A stretch of DNA of 64,000 nucleotides from Ulvibacter litoralis (GTDB taxonomy: Bacteria; Bacteroidota; Bacteroidia; Flavobacteriales; Flavobacteriaceae), in contig NZ_FNBA01000001.1 of assembly GCF_900102055.1 (NCBI RefSeq), positions 517,085 through 581,084 on the forward strand, read 5' to 3'. The notes below the pieces were generated by a model. It saw only the letters and a program-made list of their open reading frames with translations, did not search any database and had not been told where the DNA came from. Each line of letters opens with the position of its first letter. The stretch's first letter is position 1. This document shows positions 41,511 to 50,237 of the stretch, piece after piece. Made by a program: the position numbers and the translations under genes.

Positions 41511-42809
41511 CTACACTACTTTAATAATGAAGTAGTTTTTCTTACCACGTTGCAACAACACAAATTGGTTGTTGATTAAATCTGAAGTTGAAACACTAAA
41601 TGCATCTGTAACTTTTTCTCTATTTACAGAAATTGAATTCTCTTTCAAGGCACGACGCGCTTCACCGTTCGATTTTAAGAAGCCTGTCTTTTCTGCTAAA
41701 GCTCCTATAATATCCAACCCAGCTTCAATTTCTGCCATTGGCACTTCTGTTTGTGGAACTCCGTCAAACACATCTAAAAAGGTTTGCTCGTCTAGTTCTT
41801 TTAAATCGTCTGCTGAAGAATTACCAAATAATATTGCAGAAGCTTTCACTGCTTTCTCATATTCTTCTTCATTGTGAACCGTACACGTTACTTCTTGTGC
41901 CAAACGCTTTTGAAGCAAGCGCATGTGCGGCGCTTCTTTGTGTTCAGCAACAATTGCTTCAATTGTTTGTTGATCTAAGAATGTAAATATTTTAATGTAT
42001 TTCTCAGCATCATCATCACTAGTATTTAACCAGTATTGGTAAAATTTATAGGGTGAAGTTCGTTTTGCATCTAACCAAACATTTCCACCTTCACTTTTTC
42101 CAAACTTGCTTCCGTCACTTTTAGTAATTAACGGACAGGTAAGTGCGTACCCTTTACCTCCACCAATACGACGAATTAATTCGGTACCCGTTGTGATGTT
42201 TCCCCATTGATCGCTACCGCCCATTTGAAGCGTGCAACCTTCATTTTTATACAAATGCAAGAAGTCATATCCTTGTACCAATTGGTATGTAAACTCTGTG
42301 AAAGACAATCCGTCAGCATTCTCGCCCGTCAATCTTTTTTTCACAGAATCTTTCGCCATCATATAATTTACCGTAATATGTTTTCCAACATCACGAATAA
42401 AATCTAAAAATGAAAACTCTTTCATCCAATCGTAATTATTTACGAGTAAAGCTTGATTCTCGGCTCCCGAATTAAAATCTAAAAATTGTGACAATTGAGC
42501 ACGTACACATTCTTGATTGTGGCGTAATGTTTTTTCATCTAAAAAATTACGTTCATTAGATTTTCCCGAAGGATCACCAATCATTCCCGTAGCACCCCCT
42601 ACCAAAGCAACGGGTTTATGTCCGCATCTTTGATAAAAAGACAACAACATAATAGGTACTAAATTACCTATGTGAAGTGAATCTGCTGTTGGATCAAACC
42701 CAATATACGCGGCGCGCATTTGCTCCATTAAATGGGTTTCTGTTTCTGGCATTACATCATGGACCATTCCTCTCCATTGTAACTCTTCTACGAAATTTTT
42801 TAGTTTCAA
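41511..42809 (-). CDS. tyrS: Tyrosyl-tRNA synthetase
   Basis: A 432-residue class Ic synthetase. The HIGH motif is HIGN (46-49) and the KMSKS equivalent is [20 protein letters not shown] and [11 protein letters not shown] are tyrosine-specific signatures. The C-terminus carries an S4-like RNA-binding domain ([20 protein letters not shown]). It charges tRNA-Tyr. The -7 box TATCTTTG on the minus strand (42836-42843) lies 27 bases before the start. Confidence 0.96.
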   Translation of the reverse strand: MKLKNFVEELQWRGMVHDVMPETETHLMEQMRAAYIGFDPTADSLHIGNLVPIMLLSFYQRCGHKPVALVGGATGMIGDPSGKSNERNFLDEKTLRHNQECVRAQLSQFLDFNSGAENQALLVNNYDWMKEFSFLDFIRDVGKHITVNYMMAKDSVKKRLTGENADGLSFTEFTYQLVQGYDFLHLYKNEGCTLQMGGSDQWGNITTGTELIRRIGGGKGYALTCPLITKSDGSKFGKSEGGNVWLDAKRTSPYKFYQYWLNTSDDDAEKYIKIFTFLDQQTIEAIVAEHKEAPHMRLLQKRLAQEVTCTVHNEEEYEKAVKASAILFGNSSADDLKELDEQTFLDVFDGVPQTEVPMAEIEAGLDIIGALAEKTGFLKSNGEARRALKENSISVNREKVTDAFSVSTSDLINNQFVLLQRGKKNYFIIKVV

Positions 42810-42835
42810 AATTGTGTCTTTTTTTAATAATTCAA

Positions 42836-42843
42836 CAAAGATA
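42836..42843 (-). promoter_or_regulatory. Putative tyrS -7 box
   Basis: TATCTTTG on the minus strand, a perfect match to TAnnTTTG, lies 27 bases before the tyrS ATG in the gap shared with the divergent epimerase gene. Confidence 0.5.
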
Positions 42844-42898
42844 GTCGGATATGGCTAAAAGATGAAAGTATATTACAAAAAAGACTATTTTTGAGTAT

Positions 42899-43924
42899 AT
42901 GATTTTAGTTACGGGCGGCACAGGATTAGTAGGTTCACATTTGTTGTATTTTCTTCTGAAAAACAACGAGTCAATTCGTGCGATACACCGAAAATCAAGT
43001 AATATACAAGCCGTTAAAAAAGTGTTTTCTTTTTACACTGAAACTCCTGAAGAAACACAGTCGCTTTTCAACAAAATTGAATGGGTAGAAGCCGATATTA
43101 CTGAAATTCCTTCACTTTCCGAAGCATTTAAAAATATCACCAAGGTATATCATTGCGCTGCATACATAAGTTTTGACCCCAAACATTATTACAGACTTAA
43201 AAAAATAAACATTGAAGGTACTGCCAACGTAGTAAACCTTTGTTTGTCTCATAAGATCGAAAAAATGATGTATGTGAGTTCTATTGCAACCTTAGGAAAA
43301 GAACTTAATAACGCACCTATTTCTGAAGCTACCGAGTGGAATCCTGAAACAAAAAATAGTGTGTATGCCATTACTAAATACGGTGCCGAAATGGAAGTTT
43401 GGCGTGGAACTCAAGAAGGACTAAATGCAATTATTGTAAACCCTGGAATTATTTTAGGTTCTGGATATTGGAATTCTGGTAGTGGTGTTATTTTAAAATC
43501 GGTCGCTAAGGGAATCCCTTTTTATACGCCTGGCGGAATTGGCATTGTGGATGTTAGAGACGTTGTAACTGTACTCATTTCGCTCATGAAAAAAGCGGTG
43601 ATAAACGAACGGTATATACTCGTAGGTAAAACGGTATCTTACAAAGATTTCCTTACCGAATTGGCAACCAACCTCCATCAAAAACCACCTACAAAAAAGG
43701 CTTCGAAATGGTTATTAACGATTTTTGCAGCTTTAGATAGTGTTGTAAGCACTCTTTTTGGCACAAAACGGAAGTTGTTAAAAACCACGATTACTTCGCT
43801 TTACAATTTTTCTATTTACGACACTTCTAAAATAGAAAAAGAGTTGAATTTTACATTTACCCCTTATAAAGAAACAATCGCTAGAGTCGCGACTAATTAC
43901 CTTCAGAAAGACCTACGGAAGTAA
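42899..43924 (+). CDS. NAD(P)-dependent epimerase/dehydratase (extended SDR)
   Basis: A 341-residue extended short-chain dehydrogenase/reductase. The nucleotide loop is VTGGTGLVGSH, followed by the HCAAYISF segment and the catalytic Tyr-x3-Lys in SVYAITKYGAE. Substrates of this subgroup include nucleotide sugars, dihydroflavonol-like compounds and isoprenoid intermediates; the sequence does not decide. A -7-like box TATTTTTG ends five bases before the ATG, which suggests a leaderless or nearly leaderless transcript. Its stop overlaps the convergent DUF4296 gene by 12 bases. Confidence 0.85.
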   Translation: MILVTGGTGLVGSHLLYFLLKNNESIRAIHRKSSNIQAVKKVFSFYTETPEETQSLFNKIEWVEADITEIPSLSEAFKNITKVYHCAAYISFDPKHYYRLKKINIEGTANVVNLCLSHKIEKMMYVSSIATLGKELNNAPISEATEWNPETKNSVYAITKYGAEMEVWRGTQEGLNAIIVNPGIILGSGYWNSGSGVILKSVAKGIPFYTPGGIGIVDVRDVVTVLISLMKKAVINERYILVGKTVSYKDFLTELATNLHQKPPTKKASKWLLTIFAALDSVVSTLFGTKRKLLKTTITSLYNFSIYDTSKIEKELNFTFTPYKETIARVATNYLQKDLRK

Positions 43925-44398
43925 TGCTTCTTGCGGATCTATTAAGTTTTGCTTTGGTTTTTTTTGAAGCAGATTCGGTGTAACCTCAACACTATCCACC
44001 TTTACACCATCAATACTATCTTGTTTCCGTTGGGCTTCTTCACGTTGCAAACGAATTTTTTCTAAACTATCTACTTCTTTTTTGTAACGTACCATCCGTT
44101 CTTCAACTTTCAAAAATAATTTATTATACATCCCTAAATCTGAAGTATAATAGGCATTAGTTTCTGCAAATTGTGTGCTATCAATTCCATACTTTAGATA
44201 AACAAACTTTTCTAAGGCCAATTTTTTTTCAATAATAATTCTATTGTCTATACTCCGTGCCGCATTAATGAGATAGACTTCTGTCATAATTTCGACCATT
44301 TTATCTTCAGGAATTAAATTTGCAGGCATTTCGGGACGTTTTACATCCTGACACGCCAACAAGCAAAAACAAAAAACAATAGCTGTAATGTATTTCAT
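43913..44398 (-). CDS. DUF4296 lipoprotein
   Basis: A 161-residue lipoprotein: signal MKYITAIVFCFCLLAC with lipobox Cys at 16. It has the DUF4296 pattern: MPANLIPEDKMVEIMTEVYL, FVYLKYGIDSTQFAETNAYY and a long charged helix toward the C-terminus. The family is restricted to Bacteroidota and has no known function. It overlaps the dihydroorotase stop by one base, so the genes are co-transcribed with the sugar transferase upstream. Confidence 0.82.
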   Translation of the reverse strand: MKYITAIVFCFCLLACQDVKRPEMPANLIPEDKMVEIMTEVYLINAARSIDNRIIIEKKLALEKFVYLKYGIDSTQFAETNAYYTSDLGMYNKLFLKVEERMVRYKKEVDSLEKIRLQREEAQRKQDSIDGVKVDSVEVTPNLLQKKPKQNLIDPQEALLP

Positions 44399-45738
44399 TA
44401 TCGGTTAAATGTTAATCGTTCTGGTACGCTCTTATTTGGGAATTTTCCGTTTTCATACACCAAGACTCCATTCACAATAGTATGCGTAACTCGCGATTTA
44501 AACGTAGTTCCTTCAAACGGAGACCAACCGCATTTGTATAGTATATTCTCTTTATTAACCGTCCAAGGCGCAAATGGATTTACCAAAACGACATCGGCTT
44601 TATACCCTCTTTTAATATACCCTCTATCTTTAATTTGAAACAAAATAGCAGGATTGTGTGCTGTTTTTTCAACCAACTTTTCCACCGAAATAAATCCTTT
44701 ATGATGCATTTCGAATAAGGCTGCTAATGCATGTTGCACCAAAGGACCTCCAGAAGGGGCTTTTGTATAATTATTATTTTTCTCCTCTAGTGTATGAGGT
44801 GCGTGATCTGTAGCAATAACATCAATACGATCGTCGAGCAACGCTTTCCACAAACCATCTTTATCTTTTTGTGTTTTAACGGCTGGGTTCCATTTTATTT
44901 TAGTGCCCTTGGTTGCATAATCTTGGTCGGTAAACCACAAATGATGCACACAGACCTCGGCTGTAATTTTCTTTTCTGAAAGTGGTTTTTTGTTGCTAAA
45001 AAGATGCGTTTCCTTTTCAGTAGAAAGGTGAAACACATGCAATCTAGCACCTGTTTTTTTTGCCAACTCAATTGCTTTAGAAGAAGAAATATAACACGCT
45101 TCTTCACTTCGAATTAAAGGGTGTTTTTCAATCGGAATATCCTCTCCAAATTCTGCTACATACACAGACATGTTTTGCTTGATTGTTGTTTCGTCTTCAC
45201 AATGCGCCGAAATAAGCAAATCAGTTTTACTGAAAATTTCTTCTAAGGTTTCAGGGTTGTCCACCAACATATTTCCTGTAGAAGATCCTAAAAACAACTT
45301 AAGTCCCGCTACTTTTGAAGGATCTACCTTTAAAATTTCATCTAAATTGTCGTTGGTACCTCCAAACATAAACGAATAGTTTACCCAAGAGGTTTCTTTT
45401 GCGATTGCAAATTTTTCTTCCAACAAATCAATTGTGGTTGCCTGCGGAACAGTATTCGGCATTTCAATAAAAGACGTAATTCCGCCCGCTGCTGCCGCTT
45501 TAGATTCGGTAGCTATATTCGCTTTGTGCGTAAGGCCCGGCTCTCTAAAATGCACTTGGTCGTCAATCATTCCAGGAATTAGATAGCAGCCATCGGCATC
45601 AATTACTTTCGTGTCTGCCGATTTTACACTAATGCTTTCAGCAATTTCAGCTATACGATCGTCTTGAATAAGAACATCTCCATTGATGATGGTTCCCTCG
45701 TTTACTATTTGCGCGTTTTTTATTAAAATTGTGTTCAT
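44398..45738 (-). CDS. pyrC: Dihydroorotase (class I-like)
   Basis: A 446-residue amidohydrolase of the dihydroorotase family. Metal- and substrate-binding segments are DDQVHFREPG, ISAHCEDE, HVFHLST and VIATDHAPHT. In the first, the usual HxH pair reads QxH, since Gln replaces the first His; I recall the same in other Bacteroidota dihydroorotases. It catalyses the third step of pyrimidine synthesis, ring closure of carbamoyl-aspartate. One-base overlaps join it to the genes on both sides in a sugar-transferase/pyrC/DUF4296 operon. Confidence 0.88.
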   Translation of the reverse strand: MNTILIKNAQIVNEGTIINGDVLIQDDRIAEIAESISVKSADTKVIDADGCYLIPGMIDDQVHFREPGLTHKANIATESKAAAAGGITSFIEMPNTVPQATTIDLLEEKFAIAKETSWVNYSFMFGGTNDNLDEILKVDPSKVAGLKLFLGSSTGNMLVDNPETLEEIFSKTDLLISAHCEDETTIKQNMSVYVAEFGEDIPIEKHPLIRSEEACYISSSKAIELAKKTGARLHVFHLSTEKETHLFSNKKPLSEKKITAEVCVHHLWFTDQDYATKGTKIKWNPAVKTQKDKDGLWKALLDDRIDVIATDHAPHTLEEKNNNYTKAPSGGPLVQHALAALFEMHHKGFISVEKLVEKTAHNPAILFQIKDRGYIKRGYKADVVLVNPFAPWTVNKENILYKCGWSPFEGTTFKSRVTHTIVNGVLVYENGKFPNKSVPERLTFNR

Positions 45739-46469
45739 TAGATATCTAGGCTGTTAAACAGGCTTTTAAATTTCATTTTTAATACTCCAAAAATAGCTTC
45801 AGAAATAATTCCTGAACTCATTTTAGATTCTCCCTTCGTTCTATCGGTAAATACAACAGGCACTTCTTTTATTTTAAAGTTACTTAAATAGGTTTTGTAT
45901 TTCATTTCTATCTGAAACGCGTATCCTATAAAGTGTATTTTATCTAAGTTGATCTTTTCTAAAACAGCACGTCTATAACAGATAAAACCAGCTGTGGTAT
46001 CGTGAATTTCCATTCTAGTTACAAATTGGACGTATTTTGAAGCCAACCAAGAAAGTAATACCCTACTCATTGGCCAATTTACAACATTTACCCCTGTTAC
46101 ATAGCGTGAACCAATTGCCATGTCAAAACCTTCTTTTTCGCAAGCATTATACAACCGAATTAAATCGTTTGGTTTGTGTGAGAAATCGGCATCCATTTCA
46201 AAAATATATTGATAATCGCGTTCCAATGCCCATTTAAAACCTGCAATATAAGCTGTTCCTAATCCACCTTTCTTCTCGCGTTCTAACAAAAAGACACGTC
46301 CCTTGTATGCTTCAAAAAGCTGTTTCACCGCTGCGCCCGTTCCGTCGGGTGAGTTATCGTCCACCACTAAAACATCGAATTCACGTTGCAACGAAAAAAC
46401 ATTCCGAAGCAATCGTTCAATATTTTCAATTTCATTGTAAGTGGGTATTACCACTAAAGCGTTGGACAT
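45738..46469 (-). CDS. Polyprenol-phosphate mannosyltransferase (DPM1-like)
   Basis: A 243-residue family 2 glycosyltransferase: ALVVIPTYNEIENIERLLRN, VVDDNSPDGTG with the nucleotide-binding Asp, and the metal-binding MDADFSHKP. Length and VVFTDRTKGESKMSSGI near the C-terminus fit dolichol/polyprenol-phosphate mannose synthases without a membrane domain. It would move mannose from GDP-mannose to a lipid carrier for glycan or lipoprotein modification. It is the first gene of the operon with pyrC and the DUF4296 lipoprotein. Confidence 0.88.
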   Translation of the reverse strand: MSNALVVIPTYNEIENIERLLRNVFSLQREFDVLVVDDNSPDGTGAAVKQLFEAYKGRVFLLEREKKGGLGTAYIAGFKWALERDYQYIFEMDADFSHKPNDLIRLYNACEKEGFDMAIGSRYVTGVNVVNWPMSRVLLSWLASKYVQFVTRMEIHDTTAGFICYRRAVLEKINLDKIHFIGYAFQIEMKYKTYLSNFKIKEVPVVFTDRTKGESKMSSGIISEAIFGVLKMKFKSLFNSLDI

Positions 46470-46583
46470 GCTCCTTTTTTAAGGCAAATGTACCGTTTTT
46501 TTGACTATTATATGTTAGAGAAAATCTAATTCAACTCCTTTTTACACGTTTTAATTTACAGTACCTTTATCCCAAAATTTAGA

Positions 46584-47237
46584 GTGCAATACGTAGAGCG
46601 TTATACCGAATCCTTAGATTGGATCACCCTTTTTTTAGTTGGGTGTGTCGTGCTTTATACGATTGCTAAATATGCGTATCCAAAAAGATTTGATGAGTTT
46701 ATATTACTCCCTATCAACAATAAATACTTTTTTGTTCATGGAAAAAATGACGATATAAAGCACCCTTTTAACATCTTATTGTTTATCAATCAAGTAATTT
46801 CTGTAAGTATTTTTTTGTTTTTATTTTTGAAAGTTATGCGTCCAGAAGTGTTAAAAACGAATCCTTGGTTGTTTCTTCAGATCTGTTCAGGTTATTCAAT
46901 CTTTATATTAATTAAGTTTTCAATAGAAAAAATTGTAGGCTCCATTTTCTCTATTGATGCACTAATAAACAACTACTTATACCAAAAATTAAGCTACCGA
47001 AATCTTCTCGCAATTGCTTTATTTATTGGGAATCTTATCTTTTTTTACACTCTAGAACCTTCCCTAAATATTTTACTTAGCTTTATCGCAATTATCCTCA
47101 TTTTAAACGGCATTGCCCTCTTTAATAGTTACAAGTCAATTGGAAAAATAATTTTGGCTAATTTCTTCTATTTTATTTTGTATCTTTGCGCTCTTGAAAT
47201 CGCACCTTATTATATATTATACAAGGTGTTACATTAG
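46584..47237 (+). CDS. DUF4271 membrane protein
   Basis: A 217-residue integral membrane protein with about six predicted helices, matching the DUF4271 family by layout and by its position directly before hemD, which is the usual order in Bacteroidota. The start is a GTG (46584), since no ATG gives a complete first helix. Function is unknown; conservation next to hemD hints at heme or envelope traffic but proves nothing. A promoter-like box for hemD lies inside its last 60 bases. Confidence 0.8.
   Translation: MQYVERYTESLDWITLFLVGCVVLYTIAKYAYPKRFDEFILLPINNKYFFVHGKNDDIKHPFNILLFINQVISVSIFLFLFLKVMRPEVLKTNPWLFLQICSGYSIFILIKFSIEKIVGSIFSIDALINNYLYQKLSYRNLLAIALFIGNLIFFYTLEPSLNILLSFIAIILILNGIALFNSYKSIGKIILANFFYFILYLCALEIAPYYILYKVLH
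47181..47188 (+). promoter_or_regulatory. Putative -7 box for hemD inside the DUF4271 gene
   Basis: TATCTTTG matches TAnnTTTG, with a TTG 24 bases upstream, slightly longer than usual. It suggests that hemD can be transcribed independently of the DUF4271 gene. Confidence 0.45.
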
Positions 47238-47267
47238 CGTAGTAGGAAACATAAAAATATTGATTGT

Positions 47268-48017
47268 ATGAAAGTGAAAACTATTTTAGTTTCGCAGCCA
47301 GAACCTAAGGTTGAGAACTCTCCATATTTTGATTTAATTGAAAAACAAAAAGTAAAAATTGACTTTGTTCCTTTTATCCATGTAGAAGGTGTCTCAGGAA
47401 AAGATGTTCGCTCTCAAAAAGTTGATCTTTCGCAATTCACAGCCATTATTTTAACTAGTAGAAATTCTGTAGATCATTTTTTCAGAATTGCAGAAGAACT
47501 TCGTTTTAAAGTGCCAGATACTTTAAAATATTTCTGCTTGAGTGAAGCAGTTGCTTACTACCTGCAAAAATATGTGGTATACAGAAAGCGAAAAATATAT
47601 GTTGGTAAAAGAACATTCCCTGAACTTTCTCCACTCATAAAAAAATACAAAAACGAAAAGTTTTTACTTCCTACTTCCGACAAACTAAAACCAGAAGTAC
47701 CAGCAATACTAAACGAATTAAAAGTAAACTGGAAAGAGGCTACATTTTACAAAACCGTTGTAAGCGATTTAAGCGGACTTCGAAATGTGTATTATGACAT
47801 ATTAGTTTTCTTTAGCCCTAGTGGAATCGAATCATTGTTTGAAAACTTCCCAGATTTTGAGCAAAATGACACTAGAATTGCTGTTTTTGGTAACACCACA
47901 GTGAAAGCTGCGGGCGAAAAAGGGCTTCGTGTAGACATTCACGCGCCAACACCAGAAACACCTTCTATGACAATGGCATTGGAAAAATACATTAAAGAAG
48001 TAAACCATAAAAAATAA
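47268..48017 (+). CDS. hemD: Uroporphyrinogen-III synthase
   Basis: A 249-residue protein with the two-lobed HemD pattern, which is weak in sequence in all bacteria. Indicative segments are AIILTSRNSVDHFFRIAEEL in lobe 1 and DILVFFSPSGIESLFENF, IAVFGNTTVKAAGEKGL and APTPETPSMTMALEKYI in lobe 2. It closes hydroxymethylbilane to uroporphyrinogen III in heme synthesis. The neighbouring DUF4271 gene supports the call. Confidence 0.85.
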   Translation: MKVKTILVSQPEPKVENSPYFDLIEKQKVKIDFVPFIHVEGVSGKDVRSQKVDLSQFTAIILTSRNSVDHFFRIAEELRFKVPDTLKYFCLSEAVAYYLQKYVVYRKRKIYVGKRTFPELSPLIKKYKNEKFLLPTSDKLKPEVPAILNELKVNWKEATFYKTVVSDLSGLRNVYYDILVFFSPSGIESLFENFPDFEQNDTRIAVFGNTTVKAAGEKGLRVDIHAPTPETPSMTMALEKYIKEVNHKK

Positions 48018-48040
48018 CATCCTTCTTTAAAATGACGAAT

Positions 48041-48073
48041 AAAAAAAGGCTTACCAAACGGTAAGCCTTTTTT
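48041..48073. terminator. Bidirectional terminator between hemD and pckA
   Basis: GGCTTACC-aaac-GGTAAGCC is a perfect 8-bp stem flanked by A7 and T6 runs, placed between convergent genes. Confidence 0.92.
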
Positions 48074-48096
48074 AGTTTATAGATATTGTCTTCTGG

Positions 48097-49698
48097 TTAT
48101 CCCGCTATAGGAGCTCCAGATAAAATTTCATCATTTGCATACTCTTCAAACTTCGCAAAGTTTTCTTTAAACGAAGCTGCCAATTCGTTGGCTTGAATAT
48201 CGTACGCTTTTTGATTCTTCCAAGTTCCTTTCGGATTTAAAACTTCACTTGGCACATTTTCACAGCTTTGTGGTACTTGTAATCCAAAAATAGGATGTTT
48301 CTCGAAAGCTACATCTTTCAGTTTACCGTCAAGAGCAGCCGTAATCATAGCACGTGTGTACTTTAATTTCATTCTGCTTCCAACACCGTAAGGACCACCT
48401 GTCCAACCTGTATTTATTAACCATACATTCACACCAGCATCTTTCATTTTCTTACTCAACATCTCGGCGTACTTTGTTGGATGTAACGGCATGAAAGGCG
48501 CTCCAAAACAAGCTGAAAAGCTTGGTGTTGGTTCGTTAATTCCTTCTTCAGTACCTGCTACTTTCGCTGTATAACCACTAATAAAATGATATGCAGCTTG
48601 ACCCGGCGTGAGCTTAGAGATTGGAGGCAATACTCCAAAAGCATCTGCTGTTAAAAAGAAAATATTTTTAGGGTTTTCTCCAATAGAAGGCACTTGAATA
48701 TTTTCAATATGATAAATTGGGTAACTTACACGTGTGTTTTGTGTGATAGAAGTATCTTCAAAATCAACTTCCCCTTTTTCATTCATAATTACATTTTCCA
48801 AAATTGCTCCTGGCTTAATGGCATTATAAATATCTGGCTCATTCTCTTGCGAAAGATTAATCACTTTTGCATAGCAACCTCCTTCAAAATTGAAGATGGT
48901 GTTTTCTGCTGTCCATCCGTGTTCATCGTCTCCGATTAACTTTCTTTCAGGATCTGCAGACAAGGTTGTTTTACCCGTCCCTGATAATCCGAAGAAAATA
49001 GCGGTTTCACCATTATCACCAACATTTGCAGAACAGTGCATAGGCATTGTGTTCTTATCAACTGGAAGAATAAAGTTTAATGCAGAAAAAATTCCTTTTT
49101 TAATTTCTCCTGTATATCCTGTTCCTCCAATCAAGGCGATTTTTTTGGTAAAGTTTAAGATCGCAAAATTGTGTTGTCTTGTTCCATCCACAGCAGGATC
49201 TGCCTTAAAATCTGGAGCATTTACAATCAGCCATTCTGGATCAAATCCTTGCAATTCTTCTTCCGTAGGACGTAAAAACATGTTATGTGCAAACATATTA
49301 GACCAAGGATGTTCGGTAATTACACGAATGTTTAACTTGTATTTTTCATCTGCACAAGCATAACTATCTCTCACAAAAACTTCTTTTTCTGAAAGGTAGC
49401 TGGTAACTTTATCATACAGCTTGTCGAACTTGTCTGTTGGGAAAGGAATATTGATATTCCCCCACCATACTTTGTCTCGAGTTACATCATCTTTTACGAT
49501 AAAACGATCCTTTGGAGATCGCCCCGTAAACTCGCCAGTATTTACAGCCAAAGCACCACTACTCGCAAGTTTTCCTTGCCCTTTTTCTAATGTTTTGTTG
49601 TGGAGTTCCTCAGAAGAGAGTTGATAATTAATTTTTGCATTTTTGATTCCGTAAGCATCTAGCGAAATCGTTTTCGTAGTTTGGTTATTAGTGACCAT
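48097..49698 (-). CDS. pckA: Phosphoenolpyruvate carboxykinase (ATP)
   Basis: A 533-residue enzyme with the P-loop GLSGTGKTTLS, the kinase-1a/2 motifs (GDDEHGW, FNFEGGCYAK) and substrate segments TGRSPKDRFIV and NTGWTGGPYGVG. It converts oxaloacetate and ATP to phosphoenolpyruvate and CO2 in gluconeogenesis; some Bacteroidota run it in reverse for CO2 fixation. I start at MVTNNQTTKT: an in-frame ATG nine codons earlier would lie inside the minus-strand -7 box TATTTTTG (49723-49730). Confidence 0.95.
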   Translation of the reverse strand: MVTNNQTTKTISLDAYGIKNAKINYQLSSEELHNKTLEKGQGKLASSGALAVNTGEFTGRSPKDRFIVKDDVTRDKVWWGNINIPFPTDKFDKLYDKVTSYLSEKEVFVRDSYACADEKYKLNIRVITEHPWSNMFAHNMFLRPTEEELQGFDPEWLIVNAPDFKADPAVDGTRQHNFAILNFTKKIALIGGTGYTGEIKKGIFSALNFILPVDKNTMPMHCSANVGDNGETAIFFGLSGTGKTTLSADPERKLIGDDEHGWTAENTIFNFEGGCYAKVINLSQENEPDIYNAIKPGAILENVIMNEKGEVDFEDTSITQNTRVSYPIYHIENIQVPSIGENPKNIFFLTADAFGVLPPISKLTPGQAAYHFISGYTAKVAGTEEGINEPTPSFSACFGAPFMPLHPTKYAEMLSKKMKDAGVNVWLINTGWTGGPYGVGSRMKLKYTRAMITAALDGKLKDVAFEKHPIFGLQVPQSCENVPSEVLNPKGTWKNQKAYDIQANELAASFKENFAKFEEYANDEILSGAPIAG

Positions 49699-49722
49699 AC
49701 TTTGTTTTAATTGTTGTGACTG

Positions 49723-49730
49723 CAAAAATA
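49723..49730 (-). promoter_or_regulatory. Putative pckA -7 box
   Basis: TATTTTTG on the minus strand fits TAnnTTTG and lies 24 bases before the chosen pckA ATG; it argues against the longer reading frame. Confidence 0.45.
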
Positions 49731-49774
49731 ATAAATCTGAAAGAGATAAGCTGTTTAAATTAATAAATTTATCC

Positions 49775-50167
49775 CTATTTCATTGTTAATAATCCAAAAG
49801 TCAATCGCAACCATCCAATTATAAAGAGCAAACCTCCAATGGGAGTAATCGGTCCAAGAAAAGAAACCTCAAAAGGAAGAATAGACTTTAAGGCCAATAA
49901 ATAAATTGATCCTGAAAAGAAAATGATTCCGAAGACAAAAAACAAAAATACCCATTTACGGGTTGTAACTGGTATGGCCGACGCAAAACCAACTACCAAT
50001 AAAGCGAGCACATGATACATTTGATATCGAACCCCTGTTTCAAATGTTGCCAACGAAGCACTATCCACACTATTCTTTAATCCATGGGCTCCAAAAGCAC
50101 CAATAGCTATTGTTAAAGCAGCTAAGATACTTGCTGTGACAACTATTTTTTTATCTATATTACTCAT
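49775..50167 (-). CDS. DUF423 small membrane protein
   Basis: A 130-residue membrane protein with four predicted helices and the DUF423 signature AIGAFGAHGLKN near the N-terminus and TPIGGLLFIIGWLRL near the C-terminus. Widespread and unassigned. It is divergent from the saccharopine-dehydrogenase-like gene with 70 bases between. Confidence 0.87.
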   Translation of the reverse strand: MSNIDKKIVVTASILAALTIAIGAFGAHGLKNSVDSASLATFETGVRYQMYHVLALLVVGFASAIPVTTRKWVFLFFVFGIIFFSGSIYLLALKSILPFEVSFLGPITPIGGLLFIIGWLRLTFGLLTMK

Positions 50168-50237
50168 CGGATACGGTACATTTTAGTACTTTCGCTAGCA
50201 CATAACGAATACAACAAAGTTAACGAAAAACTCACAA

